Of a DNA stretch of 64,000 nt, positions 6,783 to 15,983 are shown piece after piece. Positions within the stretch are counted from its first letter, which is position 1. Each line of letters begins with the position of its first letter. The position numbers were made by a program, and so were the translations under genes. The notes under the pieces are model-generated. The model saw nothing but the letters and a program-made list of their open reading frames with translations. It was not told the DNA's origin and did not search any database. Source of the stretch: Ardenticatenaceae bacterium (GTDB taxonomy: Bacteria; Chloroflexota; Anaerolineae; Promineifilales; Promineifilaceae); assembly GCA_020634375.1 (NCBI GenBank), contig JACKBX010000012.1:62001-126000 (forward strand), read 5' to 3'.

Positions 6783-8303
6783 CTATTCTTTCTGCGCCAT
6801 TTCTTGCCAGGCGGCGCGGCGGTCTTGTTGGGTGACGGGGTTTCGCAAATCGTGGAGAACATCGTCCACGTATGCTTGTTGTCTCATGCCGATGAGCACG
6901 GCCGTTACCCCCAACGTAGAACGCAAAGCACGCACGGCCGTTTGACTGAGCGTCCCCGCAGCCCAATCCGCATCGGCGGCAACCGCCTTTTCGCGGATAG
7001 CCTGCGCCAACTTATGTCCATCCCCCTGATAATACGACGTGACAGCCGCCAACATCGTATTTAACGAGTTCACATACCCTTCCAGCCAGGAATCCACGTT
7101 CACGGGCGGATTTTCGATGTTTGCGAGGAACTGCGTGCCGCTGCGAGCGCGGGGCAAAATAAACCGCGAGCGTACATCGCGCCAATTGTGGTACGTGCCA
7201 AACGCCCGCCACTGCCCTTGCAGCATGATGCCGACGGCCATGTACTCCAAAACTTGCTGCCGTGTTTCATCATCCAATGGCAGCGCGGGCAAAATTTCGT
7301 CTTGCAAAATGCGCTCCACGCGCACAGACATGTCAACCGTGGTTGACACTTCGAACTTGCTAGCAGGGTACGCGGGTGCGGGCACATCTGCCAGGCGCGT
7401 CACGGCATTGTCCTGAATGGCATTGAGCGGACGGTTGATTAGCACGCCCAACCCTGCCTCATGCGCTGTTTCTAGCACGGCTTTTTCGCCCGGTTGGTTA
7501 GGTTGGGTAATGGCTTCGCTCTCGAATAGGTTCATGGGGAATTGCACGACGCGAAAGTGGTGAGGACGGCCGTTCTCACGCTCAATATCATCTGCAATGG
7601 CAAGCAGTTTAGTCAGTGACGTAAACTGCGGATCGCTGACCGGCACGGGGAAAGTATTGCTGCTAACACCGTAACATTGGATGCGCCCGGCATCCACTTC
7701 TGCTTCTAAGTGGCGCAGCGCCAATGCCAGACGGCGATAGTATTCGCTTTCTGCTTCGTCGGCGGGGATGCCTGCCTGGTGTGCCCAGCCCAGGTAATAT
7801 TCCGGGTTGTGCAGCAGGTACACATCCAACGTTTTCAGGTTGAGGCGTTCCAGTGATCGTGTAAGCTGATCCGCGATGAAATCAGGGTGGATGCAATGTT
7901 CAAGGTGGTCAGCATATTCCACCAAATCGGGAAATGGATCGCCGTCTGCTTTGCGCTGCTGGCTTAATTCAAGCGCTTGCCCCTGCAAATAGCCTACTTT
8001 ACTGACGACGACGAGTTGTTCGCGGGCTAGTGTGCCATCAGCCAAAAGACCGCCCAGCACTTGCCCGATGATTGTTTCGGAACCACCATCGGCGTAGTTG
8101 CTGCTGGTGTCAATCAGGTTGACGCCGCTGCGCAGGGCGTGTGTCAGGGCGGCGCGGTGCGGTTCAACATCGGGGTCAATACGGTAGCTGCCAAATCCAG
8201 CCTCACTGACCGCCCAATTGTTGAGTGGGCGGTAGTGGAGTTGGCTGAATTTGGCAGCGTAGGTTTGTGTACTTGTGGGTGTGGCTTTTCCGGGAATGGT
8301 CAT
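6783..8303 (-). CDS. aldo/keto reductase with long C-terminal extension
   Basis: A 506-residue protein whose first ~330 residues form an aldo/keto reductase barrel: FGSYRIDPDV, SGVNLIDTSSNYADGGSETIIG with the active-site Asp and Tyr, VVVSKVGYLQG with the Lys, and LDVYLLHNPEYYLGW with the His. These NAD(P)H enzymes reduce aldehydes and ketones. Typical family length is 300-350, so about 170 residues form an extra domain (DMSVRVERILQDE onward) of unknown role. The ATG at 8303 lies beside an ACGGCCGT palindrome. The gene is transcribed divergently from nothing nearby and ends 6 nt before the repeat at 6696-6776. Confidence 0.82.
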   Translation of the reverse strand: MTIPGKATPTSTQTYAAKFSQLHYRPLNNWAVSEAGFGSYRIDPDVEPHRAALTHALRSGVNLIDTSSNYADGGSETIIGQVLGGLLADGTLAREQLVVVSKVGYLQGQALELSQQRKADGDPFPDLVEYADHLEHCIHPDFIADQLTRSLERLNLKTLDVYLLHNPEYYLGWAHQAGIPADEAESEYYRRLALALRHLEAEVDAGRIQCYGVSSNTFPVPVSDPQFTSLTKLLAIADDIERENGRPHHFRVVQFPMNLFESEAITQPNQPGEKAVLETAHEAGLGVLINRPLNAIQDNAVTRLADVPAPAYPASKFEVSTTVDMSVRVERILQDEILPALPLDDETRQQVLEYMAVGIMLQGQWRAFGTYHNWRDVRSRFILPRARSGTQFLANIENPPVNVDSWLEGYVNSLNTMLAAVTSYYQGDGHKLAQAIREKAVAADADWAAGTLSQTAVRALRSTLGVTAVLIGMRQQAYVDDVLHDLRNPVTQQDRRAAWQEMAQKE

Positions 8304-8365
8304 GTGTGGATTATAACGGCCGTTTCCCCATTCCCGCCACGTTTTTAGATAAATTGTGCGCCGGG

Positions 8366-9547
8366 CTACGGCTCGTAGCGCCAGTGTGCTTCTTCGAGTG
8401 GATACACGCCATCAGGCGGGAGTCGGGGGGCGGTTTGGGTACGCCCTTCAACCAGCAGGGCGAGATCGGTAGGGCCATTGAGTTCGTCTGTGCTGAATGG
8501 GAGGGTGACGGTGAAGACGCTGCTGCCTTGAACAAGATCGTAGTCGGTTTCGGCGATGTCCCGGAAGCCGTCAGGCATCACGGCGACGAGTTTAGTGAGC
8601 ATGGTGGCAGTGGGCCAGGAGCTTAGCTGCACAGCAAAGGTGATGGTGATGGGCTGCGAGGTGGTGAGGATGGTTCCGGCGGCTGGCTGCATGGCTAGGA
8701 TGCGTACGCCGTCTTCGGGGAGGGGTGTGGGCACGGCCGTTTCCGCCATCACAGCTCCTTCATCAACTACCGTTATGTTTGCCAACTCAAACTGCGCAGC
8801 GTCATTTGTGGTGAGCAATCGTTCCTGTGTGGCGCGATTGTAAACGCCTAAAATAAGTGTGTATTGCCCGGCAGGTAATGTGAATGGCAGCGAGATTTGC
8901 GACGTATACTGCCGACCGGGAACCCATTCATAGGTTGGATACGCTGGCGCTGCGAGCACTTCATCAAATTGGGCTGCGAGGTTGCCTTGTTGATCAATGG
9001 CCTGAATGAAAAAGCTGAGGTCTTCGTCGGTCTTTGTGGTGAGGTACCAAAGCAAATCAACGCGGATTGGGTCGGCGGCGGCGATGGATTGGCTGCGAAT
9101 CCAGAAGCCGCGCAGTTGAAGTATCTCGCCAAATGGCTGCTCAGTGTGGGTGAATTCGGGTGGGAAGGTGGGCAGCGGAATGGGTGTGGGGGTGGGCGTA
9201 ATTTCCGCAGCGACGGCGACGCTCGTTACCGCAGGTGTTTCAGTTGTGCGGGCGGCGATGATGGGGCCAACGGCCGTTTCTCGTGATGATTGGCTCATCC
9301 AGAAAAAGAGGACGGCGCTGGCAAGGAAAATCAGGGCAACGGCCGTGCCAATAGCACTAAGAATGCGAATTGAGGTAAATTGAGTACGGCCGTGTTGGGC
9401 CAACAAATTTTGGCGCAAGCTCGCTTTTGTGGCCGCATTCATATGCGGTGCAGGCAGTGACTGTTTTTCCAGTTCTGCCGCCAGGCGGCGTTGTGTTTCG
9501 CTTGCATTTTGGGGCAGCTTTGGGTCTTGCTTTTGTTTAGAATTCAT
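8366..9547 (-). CDS. single-pass membrane protein, putative anti-sigma partner
   Basis: A protein of about 393 residues. It has a cytosolic N-terminus of about 65 residues (SETQRRLAAELEKQSLP), one transmembrane helix (ILSAIGTAVALIFLASAVLF), a Pro/Thr-rich linker (TPTPTPIPLPTFPP) and a large extracytoplasmic region with beta-sandwich-like segments (DPIRVDLLWYL; GQYTLILGVYN). It follows the ECF sigma gene directly. That position and topology suggest an anti-sigma factor or a sensor of surface stress, although no canonical zinc anti-sigma motif is visible. The start at 9547 is chosen because GGAGG lies 5 nt upstream; a GTG at 9568 overlapping the sigma stop is the alternative. Confidence 0.65.
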   Translation of the reverse strand: MNSKQKQDPKLPQNASETQRRLAAELEKQSLPAPHMNAATKASLRQNLLAQHGRTQFTSIRILSAIGTAVALIFLASAVLFFWMSQSSRETAVGPIIAARTTETPAVTSVAVAAEITPTPTPIPLPTFPPEFTHTEQPFGEILQLRGFWIRSQSIAAADPIRVDLLWYLTTKTDEDLSFFIQAIDQQGNLAAQFDEVLAAPAYPTYEWVPGRQYTSQISLPFTLPAGQYTLILGVYNRATQERLLTTNDAAQFELANITVVDEGAVMAETAVPTPLPEDGVRILAMQPAAGTILTTSQPITITFAVQLSSWPTATMLTKLVAVMPDGFRDIAETDYDLVQGSSVFTVTLPFSTDELNGPTDLALLVEGRTQTAPRLPPDGVYPLEEAHWRYEP

Positions 9548-9564
9548 CATTTCCTCCAATTTGC

Positions 9565-10098
9565 TCACAAATAACCGTTCTCTACTAACTGTTTCTCTAG
9601 CCTTTGTAGGGCGCGGTGCAAGCGTTGATACACGGTGTTGACAGGGCAGTTGAGGATGACGGCCGTTTCCGCACTGGATAATCCCTCAAAAAAACGCAGG
9701 GTGATGATGCTGCGGTCTTTGATTGAAAGTTGACCGAGGGCGTGGTGGAGTTGTTGGCGGTGTTCGTGGGCGAGGACGGCCGTTTCTGTCACTCGTTGCC
9801 CGGTTTTGCCGCGCCATTCTTGCCAGGGAACCAGCCACTTGCGGCGGCGGTGCTGATTCATGGCTTCGTTGTGCGCAATACGGTACAGCCAGGCGAGCAG
9901 AGGTGTCTCAGGACGGTAGCGAGGTAGGTTTTGCAGCGCTTTTTCAAAGGTAACGGCCGTTACCTCTTCGGCTAATACCTCATCTTGAACTAAGCGATAC
10001 GCATAGCCAAAGATGCGGTCAACATACTTGTCATATAGCGCTCCGAAAGCCTGGGGGGTGTCACACGCCTGTTGAATCAGGACGGTATCGTCAAGCAT
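9565..10098 (-). CDS. ECF RNA polymerase sigma factor
   Basis: A 177-residue sigma-70 family ECF factor. Region 2 contains FGALYDKYVDRIFGYAYRLV, AEEVTAVTFEKAL and WLYRIAHNEAMNQHRRRK. Region 4 contains LSIKDRSIITLRFFEGLSSA and NTVYQRLHRALQRLEKQL. It redirects RNA polymerase to target promoters and is probably held by the membrane protein encoded next. The start at 10098 has AAGGA 6 nt upstream; a TTG two codons earlier is less likely. The stop is 17 nt from the favoured start of the next gene, so they form one unit. Confidence 0.9.
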   Translation of the reverse strand: MLDDTVLIQQACDTPQAFGALYDKYVDRIFGYAYRLVQDEVLAEEVTAVTFEKALQNLPRYRPETPLLAWLYRIAHNEAMNQHRRRKWLVPWQEWRGKTGQRVTETAVLAHEHRQQLHHALGQLSIKDRSIITLRFFEGLSSAETAVILNCPVNTVYQRLHRALQRLEKQLVENGYL

Positions 10099-10175
10099 AG
10101 GCAATCCTTTTGCGTTTGTTTGCCTATTTAACGCCTGAGGTGGAGAAATCTTGCAAAATTGGTGGGAAACGGCCG

Positions 10176-11267
10176 TTATTCACGCAGCGTCGCAATCAAA
10201 GAACGCACATCTTGCTCAATCAATTGCAACAGCCGCAGCAGCTCCTGCCGTTCGGTTGTAGAGATGCCTTGCTGGGAAACACGAGCCAAATGCCCCCTCG
10301 CCCACACCAAACGCTGCACACTGGAAATGCGCGTACCGCTCATCATTTCTGATGGCGGCAATGGCGCTGCTGGCTCCTCTGCAAAATCGCCATAATCATC
10401 CCCGAAGGAATCATTGAACGACGATTCACCCATTGCTCGCGGCGGCGGCAGCGGCTTGTCCATGATGCGAATTGCCTCGTGTACAGTGAGGTCTGGCGCA
10501 TCATTTTTTAGATAACGTGCTACTTGTCGGTACTGTTTTGCATCCACGTCACCCGCGTCCAGTGCACGATACAATGCACGTTGTTGCGATGGCTTCAACC
10601 CACGCAAAATTCGCGTATCTCGTTCACTGATTTTCCCTTCACGCACGGCATCTTTAATTTCTTCCGGCAAATCTAGCAATTGAATAATTTGGCTGGCACG
10701 CTGCCGCGTAAAGCCCAATCGTTCTCCGACATTTGCCCAGCTTACTGTGCGCGAATGTGGTTTGTTGTCTATATGCCCTTCGGCAATTTGTGCGTCTAGT
10801 TCGGTCTGCATCAAATCGCGCAGGCGCACCATGCCATAAGCCCGGTCAACGTCATTCAAATCTTCACGCTGGATATTTTCTACCAACTGACGCACAAAAC
10901 GCGTAATCTCGTCATAATTGCGGCGGCGCACAACAGCCGGGATGACATCTAGCCCTGCCATTTTTGCCGCCCGCCAACGCCGTTCGCCATGCACAATCAT
11001 GTATTGATTGGCGCGAACTTCTGTTACCTCAATTGGCTGAATAACGCCATCCTGACGAATGCTTTCCGCCAACTCTTCCAGGGTCTCTTCAACGAAGGTG
11101 TTGCGTGGTTGACCGGGATCGGGGTGGATGGCATCCAACTTGAGTGAAAGAAGCTGTAAGCCTGATGCTTGCTCAACATCTTCTGCCGCGCTGAATAATT
11201 TTTCCAGGTCACCCGTTTGTGGCGAAATGGAGCGACCGAGGCTGACTTTTGGCTTTTTTCTAGTCAT
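10176..11267 (-). CDS. parB: ParB/RepB/Spo0J family partition protein
   Basis: A 363-residue ParB-like protein. The N-terminal nuclease-like/CTPase domain includes LDAIHPDPGQPR, LAESIRQDGVIQPIEV and HGERRWRAAKMAG (the GERRxRA CTP-binding box). The helix-turn-helix follows: RLGFTRQRASQIIQLLDLPE. A long linker with PLPPPRAMG precedes a C-terminal helical dimerization segment (TTERQELLRLLQLIEQDV). It would load on parS sites and drive segregation together with ParA, whose gene ends 6 nt upstream. No full consensus parS was noticed in the window. Confidence 0.9.
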   Translation of the reverse strand: MTRKKPKVSLGRSISPQTGDLEKLFSAAEDVEQASGLQLLSLKLDAIHPDPGQPRNTFVEETLEELAESIRQDGVIQPIEVTEVRANQYMIVHGERRWRAAKMAGLDVIPAVVRRRNYDEITRFVRQLVENIQREDLNDVDRAYGMVRLRDLMQTELDAQIAEGHIDNKPHSRTVSWANVGERLGFTRQRASQIIQLLDLPEEIKDAVREGKISERDTRILRGLKPSQQRALYRALDAGDVDAKQYRQVARYLKNDAPDLTVHEAIRIMDKPLPPPRAMGESSFNDSFGDDYGDFAEEPAAPLPPSEMMSGTRISSVQRLVWARGHLARVSQQGISTTERQELLRLLQLIEQDVRSLIATLRE

Positions 11268-11273
11268 GGCTGA

Positions 11274-12050
11274 TTACTGTAATAGTTCCGATGCTACCTG
11301 TCGGTAGGCTGCGGCTCCCTGGCTTTTGCCGTCGTATGCAAGGATGCTTTGCCCGGCGGCTGCACTTTCAGCGAAACGAATAGAGCGTTTGACGACAGTG
11401 TCGAAGATGCGAATATCGTCACCATACTGTTCTTTAATTGCGTCATGTATGTCTTGCGCAAGTATGGTGCGGGTGTCGGCCATGGTGAGCAAAATCCCGG
11501 CAATGTCCAAATGAGCGTTGAGTTTTTTGCGGCGCACGGTTTCGATGCTAGACAAAATCATGAGTGCGCCACGGGCGGCAAGGTATTCGGCCTGGATGGG
11601 GATGATGACGTGGGTTGCGGCCGTTAATGCATTCACTACCAGCAATCCTAGTGACGGATTGCAATCAATCAAGATGTAATCGTACTGGTTCACAACAGGC
11701 TCCAGTATGGTCCACAAAACGCGTTCCCGACTGAGGGTGTTGATCAATGCCAATTCTGTAAGACTAAGTTCTGGCTGTGAGGGCAGCAGGTGAAAGCCTT
11801 CCTCGGTTTGGTAGATGGAATTGGCTACATGATTTTCGTGCCCTTCTATTTCGGCTTTCAGTGTGTCGTAGATGGTTGGAGAGATGTGGTCTGGATCGAA
11901 GCCGCAGTGTTGGGTGAGATTGCTCTGCGGGTCTAGATCAATTGCCAAAACGCGCTGTCCTTGTTCGGTGAGGGCTGCGGCGAGGTTGACGGCCGTTGTT
12001 GTTTTGCCCACACCGCCTTTTTGCATGGCAATAGCAATTATTTGGGTCAT
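11274..12050 (-). CDS. parA: ParA family chromosome/plasmid partition ATPase
   Basis: A 258-residue ParA/Soj protein. It has the deviant Walker A KGGVGKTT at residues 11-18, DLDPQSNLTQHCG (Walker A' region), and YILIDCNPSLGLLVVNALT (Walker B). It lacks the N-terminal HTH of plasmid type Ia ParA, so it is of the chromosomal Soj type. AAGGAG lies 7 nt before the ATG. It heads a parA-parB operon. The gene pair alone does not prove that the origin is nearby; no dnaA, rnpA or gid genes are visible. Confidence 0.92.
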   Translation of the reverse strand: MTQIIAIAMQKGGVGKTTTAVNLAAALTEQGQRVLAIDLDPQSNLTQHCGFDPDHISPTIYDTLKAEIEGHENHVANSIYQTEEGFHLLPSQPELSLTELALINTLSRERVLWTILEPVVNQYDYILIDCNPSLGLLVVNALTAATHVIIPIQAEYLAARGALMILSSIETVRRKKLNAHLDIAGILLTMADTRTILAQDIHDAIKEQYGDDIRIFDTVVKRSIRFAESAAAGQSILAYDGKSQGAAAYRQVASELLQ

Positions 12051-12228
12051 CCAAGTCTCCTTGATTAATCAGTTGATTTGATAGCTGGTTGGTCGAGGAA
12101 CTACCAGACCACCTAAGTATCAGGCTGCTCCATTGTATAGCATGAAGCTGTTTTTGCGTCAATGAACTGTCTACCGGGGTTGACAGTTCTCCCGCCTGTG
12201 TCGGAACTTTTGCCTGTGATTGCCATGA

Positions 12229-12315
12229 TTTAGTTAACTAAACTTTTTGTCCAGGTTGGGTATCCACAAGAGCTTTAGTTTAGTGTAGAATATTTATAAC
12301 GCACTGTGTTATAAA
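12229..12315. promoter_or_regulatory. palindromes in the divergent parA / GMC intergenic region
   Basis: The 315-bp gap between parA and the GMC gene holds no gene. At 12229-12242 there is a perfect 14-bp palindrome, TTTAGTTAACTAAA. At 12293-12315 an inverted repeat (TTTATAAC, 7-nt loop, GTTATAAA) lies 50 bp upstream of the GMC start. Both look like operators for dimeric regulators of the GMC/ALDH operon. The rest is AT-rich and unremarkable. Confidence 0.5.
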
Positions 12316-12365
12316 GTGGGGGTAGTTTGTAAGAAGTGCCCCTTTTTCAACAAAGGCAGAATTGT

Positions 12366-14147
12366 ATGAACAATTACGAATCGGCAGGTAATGAATTTAC
12401 GAATAACGTGCATGATTATGTGGTGATTGGTTCCGGTTTTGGTGGTGGTGTTTCGGCAATGCGCCTGTCCCAAAAGGGGTATAAGGTGCTAGTGCTGGAA
12501 CGGGGGAAGCGTTACTCAGCAGAAGATTTTCCCAAGACGAATTGGCATGTTTCTAAATATTTGTGGCTGCCAGCGGCGCGTTGCTTTGGCATTATGGGTC
12601 TCAATTTCTTTGATGATATTTGGATTTTGAATGGGAGTGGTGTGGGGGGAGGCAGCCTGGTCTATGCCAGCACTCATATCAAACCTAGTAAAGAGTTTTT
12701 TGAGGCTCAGGAATGGCAGAAATTGGCGGATTGGGAAGCGGAGTTGGCGCCCCATTTTGAAACGGCGAATCGTATGTTGGGGGTGGCGGAGAACCCGCTG
12801 TATTGGCCGGCTGACCATGCGCTGCATGATATTGCGGAGGAATTGGGAAAGGAGGAGACGTTTAAACCGACGCCGGTTGCCATTTTCTTTGGTGAGCCGG
12901 GGGAGGTTGTCTCGGACCCGTTTTTTGATGGCGAGGGGCCGGAACGAGCAGGTTGTATTCATTGTGGGGGGTGTATGGTGGGCTGCCGCCATAATGCGAA
13001 GAATACGCTGGACAAGAATTATTTGTATTTCGCGGAGAAGTGGGGGGCAGAGATTCGGGCGGAGGCGAATGTGTTGGATATACGGCCGTTATATGGCCCC
13101 CAACCTGATAATGCCCGTTACGAAGTGGTCTATGAGCATATTACCGATTGGTTCATGAAGCGGAAGCAGGTTGTGCGGACGCGGAATGTTGTTGTGGCGG
13201 GTGGCGTATTGGGTACGGTAGATTTGTTGTTGAAATGCCGCGATGAAAGTGGGTCACTGCCGAAATTATCACGACGGTTGGGTCTGCGGGTACGCAGCAA
13301 CAGCGAGGCGCTGATTGGTGTGACGGCACGAGAAACCGCGCAAGATTTTTCAGAGGGGGTGGCAATTACGTCCCATTTTTGGGTGGATGAGGTGACGAGT
13401 GTGGAGCCGGTGCGCTTTCCGCCGGGATCGTCATTTATGCGCACGTTGATGCTGCCGCTGGAGAGCTTGAAGGGAAAGACAACCCTGGCGCATTTTGGTC
13501 ATGCTTTGTGGGAGGGGTTGAAACGGCCGTTCGACCTCCTCACCGTGCGCGTACTTCCCAAATGGCCGGAGAAGAACACCGTACTGTTGGTGATGCAAAC
13601 CCTGGACAATCGCATGAGTTTGCGCCGCGGGCGCAGCTTGTGGACATTAGGCTTTAAGGGTCTGGTGACACACCGTGACCCGGATCAACCTATCCCCACA
13701 GTGATTGAAACAGGCCGCGCCATTTTGAATCGTTTTGCGGATAAGGTGAATGGTGTTCCCTGGGTGGGGATGAACGAGTTGATGAATAAACCGAATACGG
13801 CGCACGTTTTGGGCGGCTGCGGGATTGGCGGCAACGAGACGGAAGGGGTAGTCGATGTCAACCAGCAAGTATTTAACTATCCTGGTTTGTATGTAGCTGA
13901 TGCGTCGGTTATTCCGGTTAATTTAGGTGTGAATCCGAGCCTGACGATTACGGCGATGACAGAACGGGCAATGGCGCATATCCCGCAAAAAGTGGATGCG
14001 CCCCCGCTAGAACCCTTACAGAAACCAGAGGGGTTGGAATTGGTGCAGCGGAAGGACGGCCGTTTCCTACAAAAGGCCCTGCCCTTTATCTTTGCTTTAT
14101 TGCCTCTTTCCCTGTTATTCCTTTTCAAAACCTTTAAGCGCAAATGA
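12366..14147 (+). CDS. GMC family FAD-dependent oxidoreductase
   Basis: A 593-residue flavoprotein. The Rossmann motif VIGSGFGGGVSAMRLSQKG lies near residues 19-37 and is followed by LVLERGKRY. FAD-binding and GMC features include NGSGVGGGSLVYAS and the C-terminal VADASVIPVNLGVNPSLTIT with the GMC-type His/Asn region. A cysteine-rich segment CIHCGGCMVGC near residue 200 is typical of the cholesterol-oxidase/alcohol-dehydrogenase-like branch. A hydrophobic helix and KTFKRK end the protein, so it is probably membrane anchored. It likely oxidizes a sterol-like or long-chain alcohol. An aldehyde dehydrogenase follows 68 nt downstream and may oxidize its product. Confidence 0.85.
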   Translation: MNNYESAGNEFTNNVHDYVVIGSGFGGGVSAMRLSQKGYKVLVLERGKRYSAEDFPKTNWHVSKYLWLPAARCFGIMGLNFFDDIWILNGSGVGGGSLVYASTHIKPSKEFFEAQEWQKLADWEAELAPHFETANRMLGVAENPLYWPADHALHDIAEELGKEETFKPTPVAIFFGEPGEVVSDPFFDGEGPERAGCIHCGGCMVGCRHNAKNTLDKNYLYFAEKWGAEIRAEANVLDIRPLYGPQPDNARYEVVYEHITDWFMKRKQVVRTRNVVVAGGVLGTVDLLLKCRDESGSLPKLSRRLGLRVRSNSEALIGVTARETAQDFSEGVAITSHFWVDEVTSVEPVRFPPGSSFMRTLMLPLESLKGKTTLAHFGHALWEGLKRPFDLLTVRVLPKWPEKNTVLLVMQTLDNRMSLRRGRSLWTLGFKGLVTHRDPDQPIPTVIETGRAILNRFADKVNGVPWVGMNELMNKPNTAHVLGGCGIGGNETEGVVDVNQQVFNYPGLYVADASVIPVNLGVNPSLTITAMTERAMAHIPQKVDAPPLEPLQKPEGLELVQRKDGRFLQKALPFIFALLPLSLLFLFKTFKRK

Positions 14148-14215
14148 GATAGAAGTAGCGCGAAGAGCTGGAGAGAAGAATATCTCTCTACGCTACCCTC
14201 TTGAGGAGACAAATT

Positions 14216-15826
14216 ATGGAGACGATACCGTTCATTAATCCAGCTACCGGCGAGCAGTTTGGCGAGGTTGCCACTGCCACACCCGATGACGTAACAAGGG
14301 CTGTTAAGGACATGCGGCAAGCTTTCACGGTCTGGCGGCGGCGTAGTGTGAAGGAGCGGGTGCGTGTTCTGCGTAAATTGCAGGAAGAGATTATCGATTC
14401 GTTGGATGAGATTACGGCCGTTATCAACCAAAATACCGGCAAAAGCCGCCAAGACGGTCTCATCGAAGTCATGATGACGGTTGATCGCCTGCATCAATAT
14501 TACAAAAACGCTCCCAAATGGTTGCAACGCCGCCGCGTACCGCCTGGTTTATACGTATTCAAAAATTATTACACTGAACCGCATCCCTATGGCGTGGTTG
14601 CCGTGATTGGTCCCTGGAACTATCCCTTTGATCTAACCATGCCCGTTGTCTGTTCTGCCTTGTTGGCGGGTAACACCGTCGTGCTAAAACCCTCAGAGGT
14701 AACGGCCGCTACCGGCGTATTAATTGAAAAACTGTTTCAGCGTGTCCCTGAATTGGCCCCCTTCGTGCGTGTGCTGCATGGTGGCCCGACCGTTGGTGCA
14801 GCCCTGGTGCAAAGCCAACCTGACCTCATCTTCTTGACTGGTTCCACTACCACCGGACGCAAAATTGCCAAGGCGGCTGCTGAGACAATGACCCCCTTCA
14901 TCGCTGAATTAGGTGGTAAAGACCCCATGATTGTCTTAGAAGATGCGGACATCAAATCCGCTGCTAAATGGGGCGCATGGGGCGCATTTTATAATACCGG
15001 GCAAACTTGCATGGGGATCGAGCGTGTTTATGTCGTCGAATCTGTCTATGATGAGTTTTTGCGCGAAGCTGTTGCTGCTGCAAAAAGCGTCAAAATTGGG
15101 TACTCACCGGATTTACATAACCCAAATGATATGGGGCCGTTAACCTTTGAGCGGCAGGTGCATATTGCCCAAGAACACCTTGATGATGCCTTGGCAAAGG
15201 GGGCACATATCCTCTATGGTGGCAAAATAGAAGGGATGTTTATGGAGCCAACCATTATCATTGACGTTAATCAGGATATGAAGCTCATGCAGGAAGAAAC
15301 CTTTGGCCCTATTATGCCGGTAATGCGTGTCAAAGATGAAACTGAGGCTTTATGGCTAGCTAATGATACTGTCTATGGCCTCAGCGCATCTGTGTGGAGC
15401 AATAATATGCGTCAGGCCAAACGGGTAGCTCACCGCCTGGATGTTGGTTCTGTCAATGTAAATGATGCTATCTCCCATTACCCGGTTTCGCTGCTTCCGT
15501 TTGGTGGTGTTAAGCAATCAGGCAATGCCCGCACGCATGGCAAAGAGGAGATTTTGCAATTTACGCAACTGCGTTCTTATGCGATTGGTCGCCCACCCAT
15601 GCCCTTTGATCTGGCAACGCGGATGCGTGAACCAGATCATTACAAACTGGGTGCGGCGATTTTACGCCTTTCTTTTGGTGTTACACCGCAACAACGTTTG
15701 CAGCCTATTCAAGAAGCTTTGGGTGAAACCGAGAAAACGCCCAATTTTGGGAAATTGGTTCGGACAGCGGGAATGGCAACGGCCGTTACTGCCCTGGCAA
15801 TCGGCTTGTTACGCGCCAAAAAATAA
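14216..15826 (+). CDS. aldehyde dehydrogenase, membrane-anchored type
   Basis: A 536-residue NAD(P)-dependent aldehyde dehydrogenase. It has the PWNYPFDLT cofactor/substrate region, TGSTTTGRKIA, ELGGKDPMIV with the general-base Glu, and NTGQTCMG with the catalytic Cys265. SLLPFGGVKQSG is the C-terminal signature. A hydrophobic C-terminal helix resembles class 3 / fatty aldehyde dehydrogenases. The start at 14216 follows GAGGAG by 7 nt. The 68-nt gap to the GMC gene contains an imperfect hairpin (GTAGCG ... CGCTAC) without a U-tract, so both genes can be one operon for alcohol to acid conversion. An intrinsic terminator follows. Confidence 0.9.
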   Translation: METIPFINPATGEQFGEVATATPDDVTRAVKDMRQAFTVWRRRSVKERVRVLRKLQEEIIDSLDEITAVINQNTGKSRQDGLIEVMMTVDRLHQYYKNAPKWLQRRRVPPGLYVFKNYYTEPHPYGVVAVIGPWNYPFDLTMPVVCSALLAGNTVVLKPSEVTAATGVLIEKLFQRVPELAPFVRVLHGGPTVGAALVQSQPDLIFLTGSTTTGRKIAKAAAETMTPFIAELGGKDPMIVLEDADIKSAAKWGAWGAFYNTGQTCMGIERVYVVESVYDEFLREAVAAAKSVKIGYSPDLHNPNDMGPLTFERQVHIAQEHLDDALAKGAHILYGGKIEGMFMEPTIIIDVNQDMKLMQEETFGPIMPVMRVKDETEALWLANDTVYGLSASVWSNNMRQAKRVAHRLDVGSVNVNDAISHYPVSLLPFGGVKQSGNARTHGKEEILQFTQLRSYAIGRPPMPFDLATRMREPDHYKLGAAILRLSFGVTPQQRLQPIQEALGETEKTPNFGKLVRTAGMATAVTALAIGLLRAKK

Positions 15827-15847
15827 TCATTACAAGCAAACATCCTT

Positions 15848-15880
15848 AAGAACCTCGGCAAAAGTCGGGGTTCTTTGTTT
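15848..15880 (+). terminator. intrinsic terminator after aldehyde dehydrogenase
   Basis: The stem AAGAACCTCG pairs with CGGGGTTCTT, including one G-T wobble, and is followed by TTTGTTT. It closes the GMC/ALDH operon. Confidence 0.88.
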
Positions 15881-15983
15881 ATGAGTAACTCATAAAATAT
15901 TATTTCTGGCAGGAGAAGGGCCGCAAAATACGAGCGGGTTTACATAGTTTTGAAGTGAAGTGTGCTTGGTGGGGGAGCAGTCA

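Noticed and set aside
10176..12050. replication origin next to parAB
   Set aside because: No dnaA, rnpA, gidAB or DnaA-box cluster is visible. The pair alone is not sufficient.
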